A DNA stretch of 64,000 nucleotides from Cyanobacteria bacterium UBA6984 (GTDB lineage: Bacteria; Cyanobacteriota; Vampirovibrionia; Gastranaerophilales; Gastranaerophilaceae): assembly GCA_002450015.1 (NCBI GenBank), contig DJYG01000037.1:1-64000 (forward strand), given 5' to 3'. This document shows, piece after piece, positions 38,218-47,466 of the stretch; the first letter of the stretch is position 1, and the number at the start of each line of letters is the position of its first letter. The translations under genes and the position numbers were made by a program. Under the pieces are notes generated by a model. It worked only from the letters and a program-made list of their open reading frames with translations, was not told the DNA's origin and made no database searches.

Positions 38218-38246
38218 TAATCAAACCTCTTAAATTAAATATATAA

Positions 38247-38294
38247 TATCATATTAATTGATATATATATCATAAAACATGATAATAATATCAT
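38247..38294. promoter_or_regulatory. Operator-like repeats between pilin and XRE genes
   Basis: TATCAT occurs at 38247, 38268 and 38289, about 21 nt apart, or two helical turns. The middle copy forms a palindrome with ATGATA (38268-38284, 5-nt spacer), and TTGATA at 38258 is a near partner of the first. They lie in the 111-bp divergent gap, where an XRE dimer could repress both genes. Confidence 0.55.
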
Positions 38295-38328
38295 AGAATT
38301 TGATTTTGTAAAGGCATAACATATAGTT

Positions 38329-38541
38329 ATGTATGATTTAGTTTTATTAGGAAAAAAATTAAAAATTGAACGAATAAAAAACGACCTTTCGCAAGAAAAG
38401 CTTGCAGAAAAGGTTGGAGTATCAACAAGAACAATTTCATTAATAGAAAGCGGATTACAACATCCAAAATTCTTTCTTGTTGTTAAGCTGTCAGAAGTTC
38501 TGAATTTTGATATAAATATTTTATTGGACAGTAATTTATAG
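38329..38541 (+). CDS. Small XRE-family HTH regulator
   Basis: This 70-residue protein is essentially one helix-turn-helix domain: LGKKLKIERIKNDLSQEKLA, VGVSTRTISLIESGLQHPK. It probably binds the TATCAT repeats beside it and controls itself and the divergent pilin. A TTGATT/TATAGT promoter-like pair lies so close upstream that the mRNA would have almost no leader. A second pilin/XRE pair is found at 46032-47243. Confidence 0.9.
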   Translation: MYDLVLLGKKLKIERIKNDLSQEKLAEKVGVSTRTISLIESGLQHPKFFLVVKLSEVLNFDINILLDSNL

Positions 38542-38631
38542 TCATTTCAAATATTTCATTTAAAAAGATTACCTTGTTTGCTTAATATAAAGAGTGTGTT
38601 TTTTTGTGATGAAATTTTTTAATCTATATTT

Positions 38632-39234
38632 ATGAATATAGGTAAGCCTCAATACAAAAAAATGCCTCTTGAAGAAGTTGTTATATTGGCAACGCAGAAT
38701 GATTGCAGAGCGTTAGAAGAATTAATTCAAAGAGAGCAAAAGAATATTTTTGCAACTTTTACCTATTTAGCTAAAAAAACGGATAATGTATATGATTTAA
38801 CTCAAGAAGCTTTAATGCGTATGGCAAAAGGGATTATAAATCTTAGAAATCCTAAAACATTTAAAAGTTGGTTAAATCATATTGTTATGAATTTATTTTA
38901 CGATAATTTGCGTAAAATAAATCGTATTCCGCCGATAATTTCAATAGATGAGGAAAATGAAAACGAAAAATTTGTAACAAATCCTCAAAATTTTATTCCC
39001 GACAAAAAATGTAAACCTCTTGAAAAATGTATTTCTAATGAATTAGACCGAATGATAAAGCATGAAATGCAACAATTACCGGAACATTTTAGAGTTCCTA
39101 TTGTGTTGAGAGAGCTTCAAGGGCTTTCGTATGAAGAAATTGCAGAAGTTACCAAAACGAATGTTGGGACTGTAAAATCTCGAATTTCAAGAGCAAGAAG
39201 CCGTCTGCAAGATGGACTGAAAGATTACATATAA
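38632..39234 (+). CDS. ECF-type RNA polymerase sigma factor
   Basis: This 200-residue sigma factor has region 2 (YDLTQEALMRMAKG, FKSWLNHIVMNLFYDNLRK) and region 4 (LPEHFRVPIVLRELQGLSYE, VGTVKSRISRARSRL), without region 3. It is followed 26 nt later by a zinc anti-sigma gene, the usual arrangement of a membrane-signalled ECF pair. Regulon unknown. The start at 38632 has no strong ribosome-binding site. Confidence 0.92.
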   Translation: MNIGKPQYKKMPLEEVVILATQNDCRALEELIQREQKNIFATFTYLAKKTDNVYDLTQEALMRMAKGIINLRNPKTFKSWLNHIVMNLFYDNLRKINRIPPIISIDEENENEKFVTNPQNFIPDKKCKPLEKCISNELDRMIKHEMQQLPEHFRVPIVLRELQGLSYEEIAEVTKTNVGTVKSRISRARSRLQDGLKDYI

Positions 39235-39260
39235 ATAAATTATATATAAAGGAGCAAAAA

Positions 39261-39809
39261 ATGAAAAATGAAGATTTAGCGTGTAGTCAAGTTATAGCAC
39301 TGCTTTCATACTATATAGACGGAAAAACAAATTATCAGGTTACAAATTTTATACAATCTCATTTGTGTAAATGTAAATCTTGCAGAGAAAAATATGAAAT
39401 TATGTCTAAAGTTTTTGAAGATTTGAATGCAGCAAAAGAAAAAATTGACAAAATTGAGCCCCAAAAAATAATACCAATATCTTCTTATAGTGAAAGTTTT
39501 AAAGAAAAAATGTCGGCATATCTCGATAGTGAATTATCTGATGATGAAATATTAAAATTTAAAAAGTATGCGATTGCTAATCCACCTGTAAGAGGTGAAT
39601 TAGAAGGTATGTATAAAATAAAAAATGCATTAAACAATTCTTTCGAAAAAACAAAAAATGATTTTAAAGAAGATTTTACAAAGGATATCATTGTAAGACT
39701 GGATATTCAAGAGGCAGTTAACGTGCAAGAACCAATATTAAAAATAGCATCAATATTTATATTTTTAATGGTATTTTTTTCTGTTGGACTTCTTGTTTTT
39801 TTAATGTAA
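39261..39809 (+). CDS. Anti-sigma factor with zinc-binding motif
   Basis: This 182-residue protein has the H-x3-C-x2-C zinc-binding anti-sigma motif in SHLCKCKSC, a linker with MSAYLDSELSDDE, which recalls a second anti-sigma-like motif, and a C-terminal membrane helix (IFIFLMVFFSVGLLVFLM). It would hold the ECF sigma factor at the membrane until a signal releases it. An AAAGGAG site precedes the ATG. Its 3' end overlaps pilD by 9 bp. Confidence 0.88.
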   Translation: MKNEDLACSQVIALLSYYIDGKTNYQVTNFIQSHLCKCKSCREKYEIMSKVFEDLNAAKEKIDKIEPQKIIPISSYSESFKEKMSAYLDSELSDDEILKFKKYAIANPPVRGELEGMYKIKNALNNSFEKTKNDFKEDFTKDIIVRLDIQEAVNVQEPILKIASIFIFLMVFFSVGLLVFLM

Positions 39810-40799
39810 AAATATAAACAATAATGATGCGCAGCATAGCGCAGGTCCAAACGGAAGGTGAAAAATTTCTTCTTTTTCAGAAGAAATTTTCGTTTCTTCT
39901 GATTCATTCTTAAGCATTTCTTCGTTAAGTTCAACAAGATTTTTAGGTAATGTATCAAGAATTCTTTTGCAAAGAATTGCTCCAATTATTATTAATAATA
40001 TTGATACTGCAATATGCGGATATATACAATTACAACTTGCGCATATTGCAAATATTAAAAATTCAGCTAATGTTATATAATCTTTCTTTTTAATAAGTTT
40101 AACAAAATAAATAGGTAAAAATGTTAAAATTTGTATTCCGACTGCAACAGCCAAAATTATAAGAATATGTTTCCAGCCAAAGCATGCTCCAAGCGCACCT
40201 GCAATAAAAATGTCACCGGGGCCGATAATCATAGTTTTTAATACCAAATATCCCAAACCAAAATATGCGCTTATAATAGCTGCACCTAGCAACAAACCCA
40301 GTATTGATGCTATAAATGAAGTTTGAAATATCCAAACATTACCTTCATATAAATTGCCGAAATTAAAATAGTTATACAAGATACCAAAAAATGCCAAAAT
40401 ATAACTGTGCAAATTAAATGCGACATGTTCTTTTATATCTGTTGTAGAAATTATTATAAATAAAGAAATGAAAATAATGATAAAAATAGTGTTAAATGTA
40501 TAACCAAATTTTAAAAATGTCATTAAGTATAAATACCCTGTTAAAAATTCAACAATAGGATATTGAATAGAAATCTTTTCTTTGCAAAATGCGCATTTAC
40601 CTCTTAAAAAAATATACGATAATAATGGTATGTTATGCCACCATTTTAAAGGTTTTTGACACTTTGGACATTTTGACGGAGGATTAACTATTGATTCGTT
40701 GCTCAAAGCTCTTAAAATAACTACATTTAAAAAACTTCCGATACTAATCCCTGTTATAAATACAAATATACTTACGACAACATCTAAATCAAAATTCAT
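39801..40799 (-). CDS. pilD: Type IV prepilin peptidase / N-methyltransferase
   Basis: This 332-residue membrane protease cleaves prepilin leaders and methylates the new N-terminal Phe. The N-terminal domain has the paired CPKC and CAFC zinc motifs of the methyltransferase part. The catalytic Asp residues lie in TDIKEH and the GPGD motif (GPGDIFIAGALGA). An acidic tail rich in Glu/Ser/Lys and a final hydrophobic stretch extend beyond the usual end. The substrates probably include the three pilin-like proteins in this window. The upstream sigma gene ends 5 nt before it. Confidence 0.94.
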   Translation of the reverse strand: MNFDLDVVVSIFVFITGISIGSFLNVVILRALSNESIVNPPSKCPKCQKPLKWWHNIPLLSYIFLRGKCAFCKEKISIQYPIVEFLTGYLYLMTFLKFGYTFNTIFIIIFISLFIIISTTDIKEHVAFNLHSYILAFFGILYNYFNFGNLYEGNVWIFQTSFIASILGLLLGAAIISAYFGLGYLVLKTMIIGPGDIFIAGALGACFGWKHILIILAVAVGIQILTFLPIYFVKLIKKKDYITLAEFLIFAICASCNCIYPHIAVSILLIIIGAILCKRILDTLPKNLVELNEEMLKNESEETKISSEKEEIFHLPFGPALCCASLLFIFLH

Positions 40800-40804
40800 A
40801 ATGT

Positions 40805-41599
40805 TTAATCTCTTTCATACTGATTTTTTTCTGTAATAACGTTATAAATTTCAGCTAAAGCTCTTTTTAATCTTCTTGAAACTTGCATTTGGGAAATATT
40901 TAATCTTTCTGCAATTTCACGTTGATTTAAATCTTCATAATAACTGAGTTCAACCACTTCTTTAAGATTTTGCGGTAATTCTTTAATTGCATTTGAAAGC
41001 ATAATTTTTTCTTCATAAGCATTCAAAAATTCTTGATAATCACCGGCAGGAATTTTGTCAGCCAGTGAAAAACAGTCTTCTTCACTATTAGAAAACGTTT
41101 GATCAAGTGAAATTGTACTTTTTCTTCTGTCAACTTCAATGACATCGTTAATTTTTTTTACAGGAAGTGACATAGCTTCTGCTATTTGTTCATTTGTCGG
41201 ATTTTCAACACCATTTTCAGACAATTGTTTTATAACAGCATTAATTCTAAAAGCAAGTTCTTGAATTTCTCTTGGAGCTTTTATCATTGAAGCTTTATCA
41301 CGCAGATAATGTCTTATTTCACCAGTAATCAGGTAGCTTGCGTATGTTTTAAATTTGGTGCTTATTGAAGGGTCAAAAAATTCAATAGCTTTAATCAAGC
41401 CCAAAGAACCAACCTGAACTAAATCATCAACAGGGTCTGTTGCACGTCTTGCAAGTGAACATGCTATTTTTTTTACAAGCGGCATTGTTGCAATTACAAT
41501 CAAATTTTGTAATTGTTTTTTTTGTTTTTCATCGGTCGAATTTTTATACTCTATAAGCCAGTCATTTATTTGTATTGTGGCTTCATCCGAAATTGCCAT
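40805..41599 (-). CDS. Group 3 sigma-70 factor (SigF/SigB/FliA-like)
   Basis: This 264-residue sigma factor has region 2 (DDLVQVGSLGLIKAIEFFDP, FKTYASYLITGEIRHYLRD), region 3 (PREIQELAFRIN) and region 4 (LPQNLKEVVELSYYEDLNQR, ISQMQVSRRLKRAL). It fits the sigma-B/F/G or FliA-like group. Cyanobacterial SigF controls type IV pili, and here the gene is 5 nt upstream of pilD, so a pilus or motility role is a reasonable inference. Confidence 0.9.
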   Translation of the reverse strand: MAISDEATIQINDWLIEYKNSTDEKQKKQLQNLIVIATMPLVKKIACSLARRATDPVDDLVQVGSLGLIKAIEFFDPSISTKFKTYASYLITGEIRHYLRDKASMIKAPREIQELAFRINAVIKQLSENGVENPTNEQIAEAMSLPVKKINDVIEVDRRKSTISLDQTFSNSEEDCFSLADKIPAGDYQEFLNAYEEKIMLSNAIKELPQNLKEVVELSYYEDLNQREIAERLNISQMQVSRRLKRALAEIYNVITEKNQYERD

Positions 41600-41791
41600 G
41601 CCAACCTCGATATATCTCTATAATATCTACAAAAATATTATAACATAAAAATCTTGTAACGAATTATTACAAATGTGTCATGAAAATACAAAATTTTAGC
41701 AACTTTTTTTTTGAGTGTACTTATAAAACATGTGTAGTGTTTATTAATTAGAAAATTATTGTTCACTTTATAAATTTAGAAAGGTATTCTA

Positions 41792-44353
41792 ATGAAATTA
41801 GAAAAAATCCAAAATCTGCAAGTCGTATCAAGACCACAAATGCAAAAAACAGCAGCTGTTAGACCAAATTTAAGATACGAGGCAGATACTGCTACGTTTA
41901 CTCGTAAAGCTGAAGACAAAGCTATTTCAGTAAAACGTGAAGGTAATGCATTGCATGTTGCATTTACAGGTAAATTGCAAAACCCAATGGAAACAAAAGC
42001 AACAGAAGAAGCTCCTGCAATCCAATTCAGAGTTCGCGGGGTATCAAAACACCAAGCAGGTACAGAAGGCGCAAGTGCAACTGCAGAAGATGATTCAGTG
42101 GTTCAATTAGCTCACAGCAATTGGAAAGAAGGCGACAGATTAAACTGCAAAGAAGTTAAAGGCAGACAAGGTAAAACATTAGCTTTAGTGCACCCTAAAT
42201 TTGGTGAAGTTGGACAAGTTCCAAAAGAAATGGCAGAAGTTTTGATGCCTGTTATGAAGGGCAAAATGCAAGATTACAGATTTGAATTATCAAATGTAAT
42301 TGCAGGTACTTCAAAAGGTGCTCCTACAATTGGTTTAAGAGCAACATTGAAATATGTTGGTAAAGATAAAAGAGAAGCTCAAAAGGCTACAGATGCATTT
42401 AACGGTTTATTAAACTCTGATGATCCGAAAATTTCAAAAGCTGTAATGGTTTACCAACCTGAAAAATCACCTCAACAAGTTTTAGAAAGAATTTTTGACG
42501 TTGAAGGTAAAGAAAATGGCTTAGGCAGAGTTAAAGAAATTAAAGATGCTATTACAAACATTTCTAACGAAATTAACAATCCTGAAAATAAAAGAATTTT
42601 GATTTTAGGTCACTGCAAACCTGACGGTGATACATTAGGTTCAGTTATCGCAATGAAAACTGCAATTCAAGCAGCATATCCTGATAGAGAAATTGATTGT
42701 GCAGTAGATGATAAAATTCCTGGATTATTCCGTGACAAAATGCCTGGTATTGAAGCTGTAAAACGTCCTTATAATCCGGAAAAAATAGAAACATTACAAA
42801 AGAATTTGGAAGTATTAAAATCAATTAATACTCCAACATCAAAAGAACAACAAAAAGTTCTTGAAAGAGATTTAGCAGAATTAACAAATCCAGAAAACTT
42901 GTTTGATGCAAATCCTTTACAAGGAAAAGAAAAGAAACAATATGACCTTGTAATGACAATGGATATTCCTACACCAACAAGATTCTCAGGTGCATTCAAA
43001 GATTATATCGAAGGAAGTAAAAAACAAATTTATATCGACCACCACCCTCACAGAATTACTGAATGGCAAAATGCTCAAGGTGAAACAGGTTTAGATATGA
43101 ACAAAATCCACAAAAACGGTTTAGCTCTTGTATGTGATGCTGTTCCTGCTGCGACTCAATTGGTTACAATCGTAGCTGAAAAAGCAGGTTTATTAGGTAA
43201 AATGTTTGAAAAAGGCGGCGAAGCTGCTAAGAACTTTGTTGCAAGTGTAATTACAGGTACTTCAACAGATACAGGTTCATTCACAAGAACAGCAAACTTG
43301 TTGCCTCACCACTCAGCATTGCCAGTTCAACAAAGACCAAACTTCTTCCCAGAAGGTATGTCAACATGGTTAACAAATAAATTGGCTGAAACTGACAGCT
43401 CAGTTGATAAAAAATGGTTACGTGAAAACATCGCTTATGATGTACCTGATAAAGCATTAAGCTCAAACAGCGTTGATGGTAAAATGTCACCTCGTGATAA
43501 AATGTTAACTTACGCTTTAGATGGCAGAAAAATGTCACCTGAATTAGGTTTAGGTATCATCGAAGTTGATTATGACCAAATGTATGATGTATTTAATTCT
43601 TCACTACAACAAGATCCTGATATTACATTATTAGATGTTCAAAATGGTTTCAAATATTCAGAAGCTTTAGGCGCATTAAAATCTGACCCATCAGAAACAT
43701 CTCAAAAATTAGCTCCTGGTCAAAAGGCAAGCACTTTGACTGAAAGAGCAACTGAAACTTATACAGGACCTTATGATGCTGATAGAATTGCAATCTTAGT
43801 TATCCAAGATAAGAAAGAAAACTTCATTACAGAAAACTCTGATGTTGCAAAACAAAACGGTTTGAGATTATCTTTCAGATCATCAGCAATGAGCAACCAC
43901 GCAGAATTGTTAGCTAACTTATTTGGTGGCGGTGGTCACGGTGGTGCATCAGGCGGTAGAGTTGATTTACCTGGTGTAACTGTTGATACTCCATTAGTAA
44001 TCAAAGTTAACGGTAAAGTAGTTGATGATACAGCTTCTGTATATGCTGATTTAACTAAAAACTACGAAATAATGAAAGATAACAATATTCCTGCTGAAAA
44101 ACGTGCTGGTATGTGCAAAAAAATTGAAATTGCATTAGCTGGTGAAGGTGAAAAAGGCAGAACAACATCTGAAATTATCACAGACGTAGTTAAAGAAATT
44201 AGAAAAAACCAACCTGCAACTAACTCAACAAAAGAATCAGGTAAAGGTAACAAAACTCAAGGTCATCACGAAAACCACCAACAAACAGGTAAAGCCGGTG
44301 GTAAACACAAACCTCACAAAGGCGGAAAAAGACACTTTGAAGTAGCAGCATAG
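41792..44353 (+). CDS. Large DHH-family phosphoesterase with extended ends
   Basis: This 853-residue protein is about twice the size of NrnA-type proteins. A core DHH unit (about 250-770) has motif [12 protein letters not shown], an Asp in [28 protein letters not shown], and the C-terminal [11 protein letters not shown]. About 240 N-terminal residues match no domain I know, and the last 45 residues are rich in His, Lys and Gly. The substrate may be nanoRNA, pAp or a cyclic dinucleotide. A strong AGAAAGG site and regular codon use suggest good expression. The gene is monocistronic with its own terminator. Confidence 0.85.
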   Translation: MKLEKIQNLQVVSRPQMQKTAAVRPNLRYEADTATFTRKAEDKAISVKREGNALHVAFTGKLQNPMETKATEEAPAIQFRVRGVSKHQAGTEGASATAEDDSVVQLAHSNWKEGDRLNCKEVKGRQGKTLALVHPKFGEVGQVPKEMAEVLMPVMKGKMQDYRFELSNVIAGTSKGAPTIGLRATLKYVGKDKREAQKATDAFNGLLNSDDPKISKAVMVYQPEKSPQQVLERIFDVEGKENGLGRVKEIKDAITNISNEINNPENKRILILGHCKPDGDTLGSVIAMKTAIQAAYPDREIDCAVDDKIPGLFRDKMPGIEAVKRPYNPEKIETLQKNLEVLKSINTPTSKEQQKVLERDLAELTNPENLFDANPLQGKEKKQYDLVMTMDIPTPTRFSGAFKDYIEGSKKQIYIDHHPHRITEWQNAQGETGLDMNKIHKNGLALVCDAVPAATQLVTIVAEKAGLLGKMFEKGGEAAKNFVASVITGTSTDTGSFTRTANLLPHHSALPVQQRPNFFPEGMSTWLTNKLAETDSSVDKKWLRENIAYDVPDKALSSNSVDGKMSPRDKMLTYALDGRKMSPELGLGIIEVDYDQMYDVFNSSLQQDPDITLLDVQNGFKYSEALGALKSDPSETSQKLAPGQKASTLTERATETYTGPYDADRIAILVIQDKKENFITENSDVAKQNGLRLSFRSSAMSNHAELLANLFGGGGHGGASGGRVDLPGVTVDTPLVIKVNGKVVDDTASVYADLTKNYEIMKDNNIPAEKRAGMCKKIEIALAGEGEKGRTTSEIITDVVKEIRKNQPATNSTKESGKGNKTQGHHENHQQTGKAGGKHKPHKGGKRHFEVAA

Positions 44354-44392
44354 TTTCAGAGAAGCAAATAAGGAAAATAAAGTGAACATATA

Positions 44393-44426
44393 AATACCGA
44401 TAACTTTAGTTATCGGTATTTTTTTA
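44393..44426 (+). terminator. Intrinsic terminator after the DHH gene
   Basis: A 12-bp stem, AATACCGATAAC (44393-44404) with GTTATCGGTATT (44409-44420), closes a TTTA loop and is followed by a T-run. Confidence 0.92.
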
Positions 44427-44459
44427 TCGGATGATAATTAATTATTTCTAATTGTCTAA

Positions 44460-44488
44460 TTGACAAGGAAGCTTTTTGGGTTTATAAT
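44460..44488 (+). promoter_or_regulatory. Consensus sigma-70 promoter giving a leaderless trpR mRNA
   Basis: TTGACA (44460-44465) and TATAAT (44483-44488) are separated by exactly 17 nt. Only 6 nt separate the -10 box from the trpR ATG at 44495, so the predicted transcription start is the start codon itself. No ribosome-binding site exists. Confidence 0.8.
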
Positions 44489-44494
44489 GTTTCT

Positions 44495-44782
44495 ATGAAT
44501 AGAAACAAACAGAGCGTAAATACTGAAATAGAAGATATATCTGCTGTAATTAGAATGTTGGATAGTGAAGAAAATATTTGTAATTTTTTATTAGAAATAT
44601 TAACCGAGGCTGAAGTTGAAACTTTGTCAAAACGATGGCGTATTATAAAACTGTTGGCTATGGGTAAAACACAGCGTGAAATAGCTCAAGATTTGAAAGT
44701 TAGTTTATGCAAAGTTACTCGTGGTTCTAAAATTTTAAAAAATAAAAAATCAATAGTTACAAAGTTTTTGATAAAGGAGTAA
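44495..44782 (+). CDS. trpR: Trp repressor family regulator
   Basis: This 95-residue protein matches the TrpR/YerC fold: [20 protein letters not shown], the [23 protein letters not shown], and RGSKIL. E. coli TrpR binds tryptophan and blocks trp operators. Its location 4 nt before trpB supports a tryptophan role rather than a YerC-like one. It probably represses its own leaderless promoter. Confidence 0.85.
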   Translation: MNRNKQSVNTEIEDISAVIRMLDSEENICNFLLEILTEAEVETLSKRWRIIKLLAMGKTQREIAQDLKVSLCKVTRGSKILKNKKSIVTKFLIKE

Positions 44783-44786
44783 TAAA

Positions 44787-45986
44787 ATGTCTAAAAATAT
44801 ATTAAAAATTGAAAAATTGCCGAATGAGCAAGGTTATTTTGGTAGTTTTGGAGGAAACTATTTGCCAGAAGGTTTAAAAAAAGAATTTAAAAAAATAGCA
44901 GAGGAATTTTTAAAGGCAAAAGATGATAATGATTTTAATAACGAATTAAATTATTTATTAAAATATTATGCAGGTCGTCCAAGTCCTGTATATTTTGCAA
45001 GAAATTTATCAAAAAAATATGGAGCAGAAATTTATATAAAAAGAGAAGATTTGAACCATACAGGTGCTCATAAAATTAACCATTCTTTGGGTGAGGCTCT
45101 TTTAGCAAAGCGAATGGGTAAGAAAAAATTAATTGCAGAAACAGGTGCAGGACAACATGGAGTTGCTACCGCCACAGCAGCTGCGATTATGGGACTTGAA
45201 TGTGATATTTATATGGGTGCAGTCGATGTTGCAAAGGAAAAACCAAATGTTGACAGAATGAAAATTTTAGGTGCAAATATAATATCCGTTGAAAGTGGAA
45301 CAAAAACTTTAAAAGAAGCTGTTGATGAAGCTATTATTGCATATTCTAAAGAGTATGAAACCGCTATGTATGCGATAGGTTCAGCTGTTGGACCACATCC
45401 GTTTCCTATGATTATTGAACATTTTCAATCTGTAATAGGTCGTGAAGCAAGAGAACAATTTTTAGAGCAAGCAGAAACATTGCCAAATCATGTTGTCGCT
45501 TGTGTTGGTGGAGGGTCAAATGCAATAGGTATTTTTAGCGGATTTTTAAATGATGATTGCGTAAATCTTTATGGGGTCGAACCTTTAGGAAAGGGTGTTA
45601 AATTAGGTGAAAATGCTGCAAGTATTACTTATGGTAAAGAAGGTATTTTGCACGGATTTAAATGCCTATTATTGCAAGATGAAAATGGAAATCCTGCTAA
45701 TGCATATTCTGTTGCAAGCGGACTTGATTACCCCGGAGTTGGTCCAAAGCATTGTTATTTAAACGAAATTGGACGTGTGAAATATGATGTAATAAATGAT
45801 AATGAAGCAATTGACGCATTTTATGAGTTATCTCGTCTTGAAGGAATAATTCCTGCGTTAGAAAGTTCTCATGCTGTTGCTTATGCTCTTAAACTTGCAA
45901 AAGAAAAACAAGGTGAAAAAATTCTTGTAAATCTTTCAGGTCGTGGAGATAAGGATATAGAATTTGTTATGTCTATAAAAAAATAG
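44787..45986 (+). CDS. trpB: Tryptophan synthase beta subunit
   Basis: This PLP enzyme joins indole and serine to form tryptophan. The 399-residue protein has [13 protein letters not shown] at the start, the PLP-Lys in [31 protein letters not shown], the phosphate-binding GGGSNAIG, and [10 protein letters not shown] near the end. Canonical HKINN reads HKINH. It is of the TrpB1 type. trpA is not adjacent, so the gene may act alone on indole or with a distant trpA. A terminator follows. Confidence 0.96.
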   Translation: MSKNILKIEKLPNEQGYFGSFGGNYLPEGLKKEFKKIAEEFLKAKDDNDFNNELNYLLKYYAGRPSPVYFARNLSKKYGAEIYIKREDLNHTGAHKINHSLGEALLAKRMGKKKLIAETGAGQHGVATATAAAIMGLECDIYMGAVDVAKEKPNVDRMKILGANIISVESGTKTLKEAVDEAIIAYSKEYETAMYAIGSAVGPHPFPMIIEHFQSVIGREAREQFLEQAETLPNHVVACVGGGSNAIGIFSGFLNDDCVNLYGVEPLGKGVKLGENAASITYGKEGILHGFKCLLLQDENGNPANAYSVASGLDYPGVGPKHCYLNEIGRVKYDVINDNEAIDAFYELSRLEGIIPALESSHAVAYALKLAKEKQGEKILVNLSGRGDKDIEFVMSIKK

Positions 45987-46000
45987 GATATAAATAAATA

Positions 46001-46034
46001 AAAAATGACTCTGTTAAAACAGAGTCATTTTTTA
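46001..46034. terminator. Intrinsic terminator shared by trpB and a pilin gene
   Basis: ATGACTCTGTT (46005-46015) pairs with AACAGAGTCAT (46018-46028), flanked by A and T runs. It overlaps the stop codon of the convergent pilin gene. Confidence 0.9.
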
Positions 46035-46751
46035 TTTACAGGTGGTATTAGTTGTCCAATTTAAAATAGTAGTTCCATTAGGACATTTTCCACTATTATC
46101 AATTTTTAAATAATCCATGTTATTGTTGTATATAACCCAAATGGTACATACTGAAGCACTTGTAGTAACTCTACAGATATGAGGTGCAATACGTACATTA
46201 TCATCAGGAAAAACACCAGTAGAATTTGCAGAAAAGAAAAATACATCATAACCATGTGTAAATTTACCTTTTGAAGGTCCATCTATATCAACAGCAAAGA
46301 TTATTGTGTTATTGATTTTTGCATTTTTTCCATCAACTATAAATGATGTACCATCTGCCAATATATATGTGTACATATTACTCTTTGCAAGTTTCCCAGA
46401 AGTGCCGCCAACAATTGTTTTCATATCAGCATTAGTTACACATCCTGCAGTTGTATTATTTGCACATGATTTTGAAATTTTCATAAATTCAGTTATTCTT
46501 TCTCCTGCTCTTTTTGAGTACATGAGTTCATTTGTATCAGAATTAAACCATTCTTGCATAGGTCCGTAAACTGCTATTGCACGTCCGTACGCATCTTCTA
46601 TATTTGAATATATTTTCTTAACTTTAGCAACTTTTTCTTTTTCACCAGTACTGCTGTTTAAGTTTGGTAATGTTAATGCTGCAACAACGCCGATTATGCC
46701 CATTACGATTAGTGTTTCTGCCAGTGTAAATGCTAATTCTCTTTTTATCAT
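46032..46751 (-). CDS. Type IV pilin-like protein
   Basis: This 239-residue prepilin has a short leader, MIKRELA, then FTLAETLIVMGIIGVVAALT and helix residues up to LPNLNSS. The C-terminal domain holds several Cys, VDIDGPSKG, NMDYLK and a final TTCK. It is a paralogue of the pilins at 37516 and 267 with a diverged body. It is divergent from the XRE regulator at 46896, with GACAT repeats between. Confidence 0.9.
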   Translation of the reverse strand: MIKRELAFTLAETLIVMGIIGVVAALTLPNLNSSTGEKEKVAKVKKIYSNIEDAYGRAIAVYGPMQEWFNSDTNELMYSKRAGERITEFMKISKSCANNTTAGCVTNADMKTIVGGTSGKLAKSNMYTYILADGTSFIVDGKNAKINNTIIFAVDIDGPSKGKFTHGYDVFFFSANSTGVFPDDNVRIAPHICRVTTSASVCTIWVIYNNNMDYLKIDNSGKCPNGTTILNWTTNTTCK

Positions 46752-46764
46752 TGGATACTCCTTC

Positions 46765-46866
46765 AGGACATGTTTGTGTATTTATTCCTTAGTATAAGAC
46801 ATCAATGTCCTATTGTCAATAATAAATTAGATATTTGTGTTGTTTATAACTGGACAAAGATGTCTT
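46765..46866. promoter_or_regulatory. Operator-like GACAT repeats between pilin and XRE genes
   Basis: AGGACAT (46765-46771), AAGACAT (46796-46802) directly facing ATGTCCT (46805-46811), and ATGTCTT (46860-46866) are half-sites of one inverted motif. They fill the divergent gap between the pilin start and the XRE gene and are different from the TATCAT repeats at the other pilin/XRE pair. Confidence 0.55.
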
Positions 46867-46895
46867 ATTATTTTACTGAAGGAGAATGTTGTTTA

Positions 46896-47243
46896 ATGCT
46901 GTTAGAAACTGATAAAAGTGTTATTGGCAAAAAGATAAGACAATTTCGTAAGCTTAAAAATTTAACCCAATTTGAACTTGCTGAAAAAGTCGGATTAAAT
47001 GAAAAACAAATTTCTCGTATTGAAATGGGCTTAAACTATCCTACATATACTACTTTTGTTAAGTTAATAGATGTGTTAGACATTGATGTCGCAAATTTTA
47101 TTGTTGATGAAAGTACAGAAATAAGTATGTATGAAAATAAAATTAATAATTTTGTAAAAGTTAGTAATGAAGCAGAATTAAAGATGTATTATGAGGTTAT
47201 GCAATCTATAAAAAATAATCTTAATAGTTTACACTCTATGTAG
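46896..47243 (+). CDS. XRE-family HTH regulator beside a pilin gene
   Basis: I start this 116-residue protein at ATG 46896 (MLLETDKSV), which follows a GAAGGAG site; the longer frame from 46770 would cross the operator region. The HTH reads IGKKIRQFRKLKNLTQFELA, VGLNEKQISRIEMGLNYPT. A C-terminal helical tail of about 45 residues may form the dimer. It probably controls itself and the divergent pilin via GACAT repeats. Confidence 0.88.
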   Translation: MLLETDKSVIGKKIRQFRKLKNLTQFELAEKVGLNEKQISRIEMGLNYPTYTTFVKLIDVLDIDVANFIVDESTEISMYENKINNFVKVSNEAELKMYYEVMQSIKNNLNSLHSM

Positions 47244-47281
47244 TAGGATAAAAATAAACCTCATTTTTTTGATGTATTTTC

Positions 47282-47311
47282 AAAAGCCATGCAAGACATG
47301 GCTTTTTAGCT
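47282..47311 (+). terminator. Intrinsic terminator after the XRE gene
   Basis: AAAAGCCATG (47282-47291) pairs with CATGGCTTTT (47297-47306) around a 5-nt loop, followed by T residues. Confidence 0.88.
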
Positions 47312-47466
47312 TTTATAAATCTTTTGGTCTATATCTTTTTATACACCCAAAAATACTGATTTTTAAATCTTTTTGATGATGTAAGCTCCTCCAAAAAGAT
47401 GTAGTATAAACAGTGTAGAAAACAAAAAGAATTTATAGGGACATAAAAAAAGATTTGGGGGAACAA

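Noticed and set aside
44353..44495. Trp leader attenuator before trpR
   Set aside because: The only hairpin belongs to the DHH terminator and the promoter leaves no room for a leader.
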